From Mansonella perstans (taxonomy: Eukaryota > Nematoda > Chromadorea > Rhabditida > Onchocercidae): DNA of 64,000 nucleotides. The stretch spans positions 62,001 through 126,000 of the forward strand of contig JBAMDO010000144.1 of the NCBI GenBank assembly GCA_037074765.1, read 5' to 3'. A program made the position numbers and the translations under genes. Positions 39,801 to 64,000 of this stretch are shown here, in pieces. The stretch's first letter is position 1. Each line of letters opens with the position of its first letter. The notes under the pieces were generated by a model, which was not told the DNA's origin, searched no databases, and saw nothing but the letters and a program-made list of their open reading frames with translations.

Positions 39801-42800
39801 AAAAAAGCTTTACATTCTTTGTCAGCAGATAAAATGTTTTGCATTTCCTCTAAAACTTCAGTTTTTTTGTTATTTGAAGCATCAGAAAGTCAAAAACTGT
39901 ATTATCTATTTTTTTTTCTTTTTTTAAAGGCTCCAACACGTCAACTTTTTGAAATCATTGCACGATGGAAACATCGAGCCAAATGCAGAATATTTTTTGC
40001 AGCAGTCATGAAAATTCCTCGACGAGAAAGTCCGAATGTTCGCATTTTGGAATTGCCGTCATTTAGGTATTCGATTTATGTTGTCGCATTAAGGAGCAAT
40101 TTTTTTTCAACCTTGAATGTTTGCATTATTTATTGAGACAGGAATAAATAATGGAGAACTGCAGATGTGATCGATTAAACTATCCGTAAACAAAACCATT
40201 GCAATTTCCACGATTACTTTTCAATATCTTCATCTTCACGTGACAATTATTAATTGACGATTTTAGATTAAATTATGCAATGCATGCACTACTAAGTAGA
40301 GGAAGTGTTGTGAAAGATCAACTTTTTAACGTTTCGGAATCCTCCTGTAATAATTTCTTTTTCGAACGCATTAATTATGCTGCTCAGGTATAAAAAGTCT
40401 TTTTAATTAACCTGGTTCAATTTTAACGAAAAATTGTAATTAGTCGGTTTGCTTCGTATATTATAATTACAAAGTTAGTTATTGTATTTAGCTGAATCCT
40501 TTATTTTTTTGCGGAATGTACAAATAATACTTCAAACTACACTTACAATCCAAAATATTTCTGTTCAGTTTGATTTAATTTTTATGATTTTTCATGGATA
40601 TATCGCTTGTTTGTGTACCTTCCAAAGCACCGAAAAGTATAATTCTATATTCATTGAAAAAGAGTTCTTGTAAATTTTTTTTTAGATACAAAAGTTTTTT
40701 ATATGCAAAAGAAAGAACTTTATTATATTATATAAAAAAGAATTCACTATTGCAAGTAATAAAATCTATGCGAATTATGTGAGGGCAAATGTACAAACAG
40801 TACTTCGAAGGTGATGGGATTTTGAAACGGAACAGCAAATTTAAATTATATATATACTTTTTCAGGAATGCTTGTTGGCTTGTGAGCAGACATTAGATTC
40901 CGCTTTGGCGGCAATAGATGAGAAACGACGCATCTCATTACTTAACTTCTTCGAACATAATTATTTTCTAAAATTAAGTGCTTTGCGAAGGATATCGACT
41001 GATGATCAGGCTCGATCACTATCGGATCTACCTCGTAATTGTGTATTAATTCGAAAAGTAACTATCTTTAAGTTAAAAAAATCAAAGCTGGTCTTGATTT
41101 CGCTAGTGAATTTACTGATGAATTCTACCAAAGTCTAACTATTTTTGAATGTTCTTGGCAGGTTATGGCAACTCCACTGCGGCTTTTATTTTTACCACCA
41201 GAGATGATGATGACGAATCGTGTAATACGTCATTTTGGAGAAGAATACGCATTACGTTGTGTATTTCGGGATGATAATGGCCAACGACTTATACCAAAAG
41301 AATTTTCACGAGGCGGCGCTTTACAAGGCTTAATTTTTTTGGATGTTTTTTTGTAAACAACAATAGCAACAGTGTACATCAGTTTTTAAAAAAAGTGAAT
41401 AAAACATTTAGTAGATTATGAAAAATGATTTATTCATCGTAAAAATAATATTCCATTTTATATGGCTGTCACTGTCTGGAAAGTATATGAATAATCATTT
41501 TACTGTGTACGGTTAAGCTACTGTAGATAATCTGTTAAATATTCTGGACTGCACTTTTTTTTTCAAACTGAAGTTTCTGTTTAGAGGTTTTATGATTATG
41601 GATTTGTTTAGTGTTATTTTTGTTGAGAACCGAAATACAAAATATATTTTGTTTCATTAAAGCTGTTAATTAATTTAGTGTTAACAGATTTCAGATCAGT
41701 CTTTAATGATTCCGGATTTGGTATACAGAACACTTGGAACTGGTCTGCACATAGCATCGCGACATTACCAATTCTTGGCATGGTCTAATTCACAGGTATA
41801 TGATGAAAGCGTTGTTTAGAAAGGGAGTCTTTATCAATCCATTTATTTTAAAATAAATTTCAGTTCATTAATCTTCAGCTAGTGATATCGGGCTGAAATG
41901 ACAACAATAAAAATTTTTCTCCTTCATTATTCTCATTTTTCCGAAAAACTACAAACTACTCTAAATGACTGTTGACATCCTAACAAGTTTTTGCTAGATT
42001 TGAACAAAATAGAAAAGTAGGGAGGAATGTTTTCTAATTTTTAATTTCGTCTGAATGCTCCGGAAATTGTTTTACTAGGGATTTTCAAAAACATTAAATG
42101 TGTTAAGATGCGTGATAGTGGTTGCTACATGTATTCGGATGCCGTTATTAATGACGAAGTACACGGTCAAATAGTTTGTAACGTTGAGAATATTAGACGT
42201 TGGATGGGTGATTTTAAAGCTTCAAAAAATGTTCCCAAACTAATGTCTCGTATGGGACAATGCTTTACGCAAGCGCAGGTAAATATTGTCTCCCAATTAT
42301 ATCAAGCGTAATATCATTCGAAGTATTCATCTTTCACTTTTTTACACTTATATTTCAACTTTTTCTCCTAATTCTTCTCCTTTCTCATTTCTTCATTTAT
42401 TTACAACTTCTTTTAATTTTCACTTCTGTTACAGTTCTCATCATCTATTAATCATAGCTTTTCACTCACTGTTCTTACTCTATGTGTTGCAGATCATCCT
42501 TTCAGAGAAAGAATTTAATTAATTTTTTCAGTTCGAAATAAAATTCAGTCCATTATATTTTTGTATCACGATAATAGTATGAAATAACTGAGATATTATT
42601 CGGTTTATCGAGTTTTGTCCCCAAAGATTTGAATTTGTAAAGCTTACTGTCCGTTTTGTATGTCCTACTTATCTCCTGATATATTTTTTTGACCTTTTTG
42701 ATTTTTACATTAATCATTATGATTATATACATGTCCTATTTCATTAATATCACATTTTATATTCCATTAATTTCACAAACATTTCATTAATTTTATGAAC

Positions 42801-45800
42801 TTCACAAATAATTTCATTTTTTTAAGTCTTCGTGTTTAGTTTTCTATTTTTGGGTCCATTTCTCTTTCTGTCAATTCGTCAGTATTTGTATCTTTGCTCA
42901 TCAAAGCCATAATTTTTTAAGCCAACAATAATGCTGGAAAGGAATGACTGGAAGGTGGAAGATGATATCTCGGGTGGAATGGTACATCCAGAAACTGGTG
43001 AAGTTTTCAATTTCTCGGATGGTGTAGGGAGAATTTCTAAGGAATACGCTGATCGAATTGCTCAAGCACTCGGGTTACATCTAACACCATCCTGTTATCA
43101 AGTAAGTAATCGGCTATTATGTTCAGTGTTGCTCTCTGTTATTAAATGTTGCTTTGTATGAAACGATCAGATTAGAATCCAATTTTTGCAGCTGTACACA
43201 GGCTTTTTCAAGCAGCTTTTAAATTTCAGGTGCGATTTAAAGGTTTCAAAGGTGTGCTGTGCATTGATCCACTGTTGGATGAATTGGGTCAAACAAATAT
43301 TGTCTTCCGGAAGAGTCAAAAGAAATTTGAAGAAAATGAAGAGAATGCAGCTGAAGTAGAAGTGGTGAAATATTCAATGCCTTCACCAGTTTGCTTGAAT
43401 CGTCCATTGATCATGATTTTAGATCAAGTAATTGTTATTTTTTTGCAAAATCATACTACTTTGAGGTTAAAATGCATAATTATTTATATCCATGGATCAC
43501 TGATCTCAATAATAAATCTTTTAAACTAGATGTTTAATATGAAATGAAAAATTCTTGTGACACAACTAAAATAGCTCCGATTTATAGGTTTCTGAGAAGC
43601 AAAGTCTACATTTGCATAAAAAAATTTGCAATCGGATACATTCGCTTTTAGAGCTGGAGCTTAATAAATTAGCTGGTTAGCTACTTTTCATATTTTCAAT
43701 CGTTGGATCTGGACTTGTCGTGTTATATGGACGGTGATAACGAAATAATGTTGTATGCGAGAGCACTTCATAATTTTTTTAGGTATATTTCGGCAGTCAA
43801 ACATAGACTTGGTGGATCTTTTTTATTTAAGTTAAATATGCCGCAATGTCTTGTTAACACGTGAGAATGATTAAGTTCCTGAAAGTTCCAAACATCATTC
43901 AGTGAATCTTATGTAAACATGATTTTCAGCTATGATGTTCGACGAAAATGATGCTACTGAAGAGCTCAGTTCACGTTTGTCACTTCCGATCGACTTTCGT
44001 CAGTTGCACAGTAGTGGTATTACATTTACCAACGAACCATTTTTTCGATCACTACTGATTGCCGTGCATAGATACAATACAAGTTAGTTTACACTTTGTT
44101 TTGATTTATTTAAAATTTAGATTGATGGTCTTGATTCAAATTCCTTTTTCGAACAAAATCTTTTGAAAAATTTTTATCTTTTAATTGGAAGGATTCATGC
44201 AAATTCTTTAAAAAAACAGAAACAAAAAATATTTGCAAATGGCAGTCAAAATTTAGCAGTTTCACTTTCAATGTATTTCAATGAAATAGAAATGTGTAAT
44301 AATGACTGAATTATTCAAGTATTGCTGCTGGATTATCTTCAGAATTGCATCTAAGCAAATGCAAAATTTTTTTACCTGATGCAATGGGTCGTACAATGTA
44401 TGGAGTGATTGATGATACTGGACTACTCCAATATGGTCAAGTTTTTATACAGTATTCGCCGTCAATACGGTACGTCTCCGGAAAAAAAATCGTTTATACC
44501 GGTAAGATAATTGGAAGTTCAAGTCTCACAAAAACAATATTTTTTCATTTTTGGGAATATTTTCGAAGTATATTTCATCCTTTGCGTAAAATTTGAAGAA
44601 GGATAGGAATGTTTCTTTGATTTCATGTTTTTCTTGTAATTAATCATGTAATTGCTTTCATTCTTTAACACTGTGGAAAGGATGAGAGGCTGTGTTGTGT
44701 GAATACAATGGCTAAATCAAGATATATATTTTATGTTGCCCTTCAAAGTTACGATTCAAAAAAATTTTAAAAATTGGAAAAATTTGAAAGAAACTAGATT
44801 TTTTAAGGAATTTTGTTTTTTCAGGACCGGTAATGGTAACGAAGAATCCATGCCATGTGGCGAGTGATGTTCGCATGTTTGAAGCAGTTTATCAGGATGC
44901 TCTGTCGCATCTTTATGATGTCATTGTATTTCCACGTCATGGCCCTCGCCCACATCCTGATGAAATGGCTGGTTAAATTTAAAATTTGTCAGATTTTCAG
45001 CTTTTGTTAATCTGCATGCTTTTAGCCTTCTTAAATTTCCTCTACTCTCACAAACATGTTTTTTTTCTCTTTTACCTTTGTTACCTTATTGCTGCCGTTT
45101 GTTTTATTTTTCGCCTTCATTTTTTGCTTGCATTTGTATTTTAAATATTTTACAAATCCAGTTAGTATTGCTTTTTCAGGAAGTGATTTGGACGGCGATG
45201 AATATATCGTAATATTCGATAGAGAATTATTTTTTGAAGATAACGAACAGGCAGTGTTTTTTCCAAGACCGGTACCAACTGAATACGATACAACACCCAC
45301 AGTATGTCCCTCTTTTTCTGGGATCCAAACTTGAATTAATTTAAATTAAACCCATGCTTGCTTAATGAATAATTAGAGAAAGGACAGAACTCTGAAAATT
45401 TACTTTCGAAAAATTAATTGGGATATTAAGGCTGCGCATCTTGCGTGTAGTTGTGCCATTGGATGAAGAAATGACTAAAGGTTCTTAGTGATTAGAATTT
45501 GAAAGTTAGTTAATTTAATTTCCTTTTCTAAATTCAGTCCACCGAATTTACTCAAAATTTATGAGAATTCAGTGTGATATTATTACGAAGGATATATATT
45601 TATAGACGGAGGATATGATAGATTTTTTTCTGGAATATCTCAATCAGGATTCGATTGGTCGGATGTCCAATGCTCATCTCATCATGTGTGATCGACTTGG
45701 CATATTCCAGCAAGTTACTCTTCTTTCTTCCTAAGCATTTGATTGTTTGCGATCAGTCGTTCAGTATTATTCTTTGATGAATTCTTCAAAATTTAACATG

Positions 45801-45803
45801 TAT

Positions 45804-45839
<36 letters not shown>

Positions 45840-48800
45840 ATTTTCTTTAAAATAAAGATTTCTTTCAGCGAAATTTGTGATAGCATTGCGCAGAAATGTG
45901 CAATTGCTGTAGATTATCCGAAAACAGGTGTGCAAGCCAAACCACTGATGTCACATGAGCAGTGCCAAGTTATACCGGATTATATGCAAAATATGATAAA
46001 GCCGTCGTACAGAAGCAAACGATTGCTGGGTGAATTGTACAGGTAAATTATGACTTTTTGTAGCGTATTTTATGTTCGATAAAATGGATGTTTATTTTAG
46101 GCAATGGGGAATGAAATCTACTGGTAATTTGAGAAATCGAAAAACAAATATTTATGACAGATTCTGAGTGAACTGAGCAGGAATTTCTAGATTTAATCAT
46201 TTGGTGCTAAAAATCAGTGTTTCAGAAAAGCACGAAAAGTTGTTGATATCTTGGAAATGGTTCCAGAGGCAAAATTTACCGATTATTGTGATCCACAACT
46301 TTACGACGAGAGCTTGTTTCGCGAGCAACCAAAACTGATTCAAAACAGTTTACGTTTGCGGAATGAATACTACTCGAGAATACAGGTATGTATGTTTTAT
46401 CTACGCTTCGTTTTTATCATTTTGGATACTGTAGCGCCATTGAATCTGGTTGCTGACCGTGTCATAAGCGCAAATTTTAAGAGCCTTGTTGTAGAATCAA
46501 GCAACGATTCATCCGCAGCAACCGTGAATTGAATTCACCTGTTTTGCTGGTGAATTGAATGAACAGAAACAAGAATCCATTTTTTTTTTGGTTGTTTTTT
46601 TTGTAATGGATTTTTCAGCAATTACTCGATGAATATGGGATTTCTGATGAAGCTTCTGTAATATCGGGACATAGCTTGGCAATCAAAAGGATTATTGAAA
46701 TGGAGAAAGATGATTATTCATTTTATCATACGGATAAAATTGTCGAATTACGTTACAGGGGCATTTTTACATATTTTAGGCGTGAATTTTTTAAGGTTTG
46801 CTTTTTTGACGAAAATTGTTGCTCAAATAAAATGTCGCGGTCCAGAAATTCTTACGGCATCAAGAAAATGCATAGTTTGAAAACCAAAGTTTTTGATGCT
46901 TTTGTAGGAATTCGGAGAAGAGTTCGATTTCATAACGGTGGATGCATTCGGGAAACGTGGGATGCGTTGGAATATGGCGCTAATCATGAAGGCTAAAGCA
47001 TGGTATGCGGTAACATATGCACGTGCTTTTAAATCATCTTCTGAATTTCGATCTTTCCCATGGATTGTTTGGGATATTTTGCTGGTTGTCAAACGTCAAA
47101 TCGTAAGTGGTCGTATGTTATTTCAACCGAATGAAACGGTACTCATTTGATATCGAATTTACAAATTTAAGTTTACTAATGAAAAATACTTTTGAGCCAT
47201 AAATTATTTGTTGTTGACGTGAACTAAGTAAATTTTTGAAAATATCGAATTTCAGACACTAACGTTAAAATCATCACCACCGTTAGTAGATCCTTTAGCG
47301 ATCCATCTTACCCGAGCAATCGAAACTTTTTGTTCTTATCATCATGCTGCACTAAAAGAATTTGTTAATGAGATGTCATTGGAGCCGATGCGACTTGAAG
47401 CATTTATACGATATTCTCAGAGGTTTTTTTCGTTTTTTTTATACTAATTAGTCTGACTAATGCGAGAGGCGCGAAGAAAGCCAAAATATGATCAGGCAAC
47501 ACGATATGTGATGAGGTACTACATACATCATGATCTTTCCAAGTTTTCTTTTTTAAATAAAAAATTACAGATACGGGTTAAATGTTGAAATGTTGTGTTT
47601 CGTCATTGATAACTGGTTGAGAATAGAAGGAATATATGAACGTTCTGCATTGCGAAGAATACATGCCATTATTCTGTTTTTACAATTTGCTGTTGGAATA
47701 TTACATGGTAAACAAACATCTGATGAGCTGATGAACAGGCATCCTATTTTTTTTGAAAAGGTAATTGTCTTTTTAACGGATTTTCTAATTTGGGATTAAA
47801 AATTTGAATTTTTAAAAAAACTGAAAAAATTTGAATTTAAAAAAAGCGAAAGAAATTTAAAAAAAAAAATTTCCGTCCTAACTTCAAAACATTTAATCAT
47901 TTCTTTGCAGAGTTCTTAGGTTTTTTAGATTTTTCCCAGTTTGTTAACCAATGTCTTCGGATATTTTTTAATAGAAATAAAATTAATGCATAAGATCTCA
48001 TTTTATAATGATATGCAGAAACGCTTAGATCGTATTGCTTCAAAAATTGAATCTCATTTATTGTAGCTGGACGATTTAGAAGATAATCCAGCACCTGTTG
48101 ACTTAGCATACAGCACTGGCGAAATATTATTCTCATTTTTGCGTTATTTGGCAAGCAGACAATTTGGTTGTGCGAAATTTGTAAGTTTTCGACTGGGTGG
48201 CATGATGAAAGGAAAGAAAGGTGCTTCAGTTTTCACGAGACCAGAACAGTGGTCTGCTCTTCGTGCTGTAAGTTCTTAATTTTTTCTAAGAAGCAAGTTT
48301 AATCAATGAATTCCTGTTTGAAATCCATGAAAAGTTTATCTTATGTAGGGAATTGTCCGGAACGTGACAGCTGAGCTACAAGAATTTTCTGTAGTCGAAA
48401 TGTTTTCTCTATTGATCGCAACAAGTACTGGAGTAATGCTGTAATGAATGACTGGAAATATGAAATATGCCTAAAGTAAATTACTTTGTTGCAGAACGTT
48501 TGAAGTTATAAGACGACTGGAAAATTTTTGATATTTCAAAATTTGGAACTGGTTTCAGCTATATTTCAAATTTTATTTTTCTTGAACTAGGTGGCATTTC
48601 GCGCATTTCATCATATCGCTCTAACAGCCAAATTTAATGCACTTCGAATTACGGAAAACGGTGGTACTAATACTGATGATAATAATAATGATGATGTTGC
48701 GAAATGCGATTGGGATTTTGGTGAATCAGATGCTCCAATAATTGTATCCGGTGAATTTTGTTGTCATAAAGACTTCAATTTGCAACGAATCAGCACTGCA

Positions 48801-49322
48801 CTTAAGGTAGATAACATTACTTTTCTAATAAAGAAGCAATGTATTTTGGTCATGCATAATTGAAAAAATCTGACCTGCTGATTGAACGTCAATTTCCTAT
48901 TTAAAATCTTTCTGTGTATCCGACATATTGCGTATCCGACGATTTCGGTTTTCAGTTTATTTATTGAAAATGTTCTGAAGGATAATGCATCGTTATAGAT
49001 ACCGTAAAACAAATCTTTGCTGTGCAGTTTAAACATGTTGATAAATAATGAGAAGCAAAAAATCAAACAATGATCATCACATCCCCGCATTTAAACGGCA
49101 AAGATTTGAATTCGCAGATTAATATATTTGTTGCAGAAATGGTCTGGTGTATGTGAAATAATGATTCGTGCAACGAAACATAAACAATTGCTAATTACTT
49201 GTACTGGCAATGCTTTGGCTCGACAGAGATTGCATCGAATATTGTTGATGGAACCGGAACGTCTTTTTGCTGCCGTGCAAACGGATATAATGCCAAAAGA
49301 GGCCAGAGATGATTTCTTATGA
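36851..49322 (+). CDS. ego-1: Cellular RNA-directed RNA polymerase (EGO-1/RRF-1 family), about 31 exons
   Basis: Makes secondary siRNAs from target transcripts in germline or somatic RNA interference. Exons from the second on: 37277-37440, 37554-37619, 38129-38289, 38744-38967, 39210-39332, 39459-39578, 39930-40066, 40267-40387, 40866-41057, 41162-41344, 41688-41795, 42108-42278, 42922-43101, 43230-43427, 43588-43675, 43930-44082, 44343-44501, 44825-44971, 45180-45301, 45606-45709, 45869-46042, 46226-46385, 46619-46795, 46908-47102, 47256-47422, 47571-47760, 48067-48267, 48591-48806, 49137-49322. Phases agree and the total is about 1,580 aa, near C. elegans EGO-1. The catalytic DLDGD is at 45185-45199. 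Other family blocks are [54 protein letters not shown] and [20 protein letters not shown]. The intron at 45710 has a GC donor. The first exon is open in frame only from about 36851 and ends at 37001; it has no ATG before its donor region, so the true start lies further 5'. Paralogue assignment (ego-1 versus rrf) is not settled. Confidence 0.95.
45185..45199 (+). other. RdRP catalytic motif DLDGD
   Basis: Codons GAT-TTG-GAC-GGC-GAT encode the DxDGD signature whose Asp residues hold the metal ions in eukaryotic cellular RNA polymerases of the QDE-1/RdRP type. It sits at the start of the exon 45180-45301, followed by [10 protein letters not shown]. All three Asp residues are intact, so the enzyme is predicted to be active. 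Confidence 0.97.
45710..45868 (+). other. GC-AG intron in the RdRP gene
   Basis: The exon ends ATATTCCA and the intron begins GCAAGT. With the acceptor TTTCAG at 45863-45868 this gives [12 protein letters not shown], which matches the conserved EGO-1 family sequence. The nearby GT at 45714 would put the next exon out of frame. The intron holds a 30-odd-base poly-A run (about 45808-45838). Confidence 0.8.
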
Positions 49323-50256
49323 AATTAGTACTACCGTTCTGCGAAATGCGCGAACCGTTGTGATTCTCAAGTTGAATTCAATATTGTATCATTTCTTCGA
49401 CTTAACGCTTTCAAACTTTTTTCGGGATTAGTTTTGTTACTTTAAACTTCTAAGCACCAGTTCCATTACTGTCATTTGCCTTTATCATTTCTCTCTCTGG
49501 AATCGCTGATCAATGAAACTTTACAGTCAAGATAAATTACTTCCATGAGCTAGCGACGTCTTCTAACTTGGCTATATCGGTTAACAACTGTTATCTTCAT
49601 AAAGCCTAAATCATTTACTACTTTCCCTTTTACGCTTACTTAATTGCGGTGCTTCGGGTGCTCTCACCTTTGAGAATCTTTGCCTTCAAAAAGTTTAGTT
49701 TTATTCATGATGGAAATTCCAAAATCTTGTCTAGTTGACGAATAACTTTGACTGTCATCTCATATTTCCCACTTAAAATCGAAGCATGCTCAACTGATCT
49801 CATGAGCTCAATACATTCCCTTAAATTCGCGCTTTCATCGTAACTTTGATAAAAAACGGCCTAAGCAATGAAGTCCTCTCCCGCAATTTGGCCAATCCGA
49901 AGCATTTCATTTTTAAATCACTCCAGAATTTTCGTTGCTCTTAAAGTGTTTTCAAAAAAAAAAATTTTCCTATGGGTATTTTTCATCCTTCTCTAATTAT
50001 GCATTTTTTAATACTTTTCAAGTTTCATACATCACCAAAAATACAACTATTAAACACTTCTGAATAACTGAATACCGAATGGCATCATACAATAAGTGTG
50101 AACAGAAAATGAGCTTATGATTAAAAAATGCGAATGTGCGAATAAATAGTTCTCGTAGAGGTCTTTCGTCGGTAGCAGTAGAGATAATTGATTCTTGAAG
50201 TTAACTTATGCAATCCAAGACATTATTTAAATAAAAGTTTGAAACAGGAAATATAA
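49323..50256. other. Convergent 3' region between RdRP and alpha-spectrin
   Basis: 934 bases separate the two stop codons. Both 3' untranslated regions must lie here. Candidate signals are AATAAA at 50141-50146 on the + strand and its reverse complement at 49700-49705 for the minus strand. If both are used, the two transcripts overlap. No gene is seen. Confidence 0.45.

Positions 50257-64000
<13,744 letters not shown>

Noticed and set aside
39741..39929. Open stretch before the RdRP exon at 39930, in frame with it
   Set aside because: The exons ending 39578 and starting 39930 join directly in phase 0; the extra stretch has no acceptor of its own in phase and is not like the family.
48350..48443. 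Possible extra RdRP exon ([13 protein letters not shown])
   Set aside because: It has an acceptor-like start but no usable donor, while 48267 to 48591 joins in phase 0 and gives the family sequence WSALRA-VAFRAFH.
36851..49322. A viral origin for the RNA polymerase gene
   Set aside because: It has about 31 spliced exons and the DLDGD motif and flanking blocks of cellular eukaryotic RdRPs, not those of RNA viruses.

Overview
The window is nuclear DNA from a nematode. It is AT-rich, its genes are split into many short exons (about 60-280 bp) by introns that are mostly 60-600 bp, and it carries two members of the nematode Clc-like (claudin-type) membrane family plus an EGO-1/RRF-1-type RNA-directed RNA polymerase. 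Its style (AT-rich introns, poly-A runs, large intergenic gaps) fits a spirurid/filarial worm, but the sequence alone does not fix the species. No rRNA, tRNA, CRISPR array or intact transposon was recognised.

Layout from left to right. (1) + strand, 970-8190: a complete puromycin-sensitive aminopeptidase (M1 family, PAM-1-like) with 20 exons whose phases all join, giving about 876 aa. Its zinc-ligand exon is tandemly duplicated. (2) - strand, 8911-10550 and 13199-14926: two tandem paralogous four-helix Clc-like proteins (about 269 and 246 aa). (3) + strand, 20951-27475: an unrecognised 523-aa multi-pass membrane protein in 11 phase-consistent exons. (4) + strand, about 30749 (or further 5') to 33950: a MAP kinase kinase of the MKK7/MEK-1 (JNK pathway) type. 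(5) + strand, 35709-36552: a small two-exon CUE-domain protein. (6) + strand, about 36851-49322: a cellular RNA-directed RNA polymerase of about 1,580 aa with the DLDGD catalytic motif, starting only about 300 bp after the CUE gene, so the two may be co-transcribed. (7) - strand, 50257 to beyond 64000: alpha-spectrin, 5' truncated by the window edge, with many spectrin repeats, an SH3 domain and the C-terminal EF-hands.

The genes are mostly unrelated housekeeping or signalling functions. Proximity suggests joint expression only for the CUE/RdRP pair and perhaps the Clc-like pair. The RdRP (secondary siRNA synthesis) and alpha-spectrin genes converge with 934 bp between stop codons. The least explained items are the 523-aa membrane protein, the duplicated aminopeptidase exon, a 60-bp near-perfect hairpin at 20155-20214, and an A-rich block at about 10860-12600 that may be a decayed gene. 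Exon borders were worked out by eye from splice consensus and reading-frame continuity; the 5' ends of the MKK7-like and RdRP genes are unresolved.
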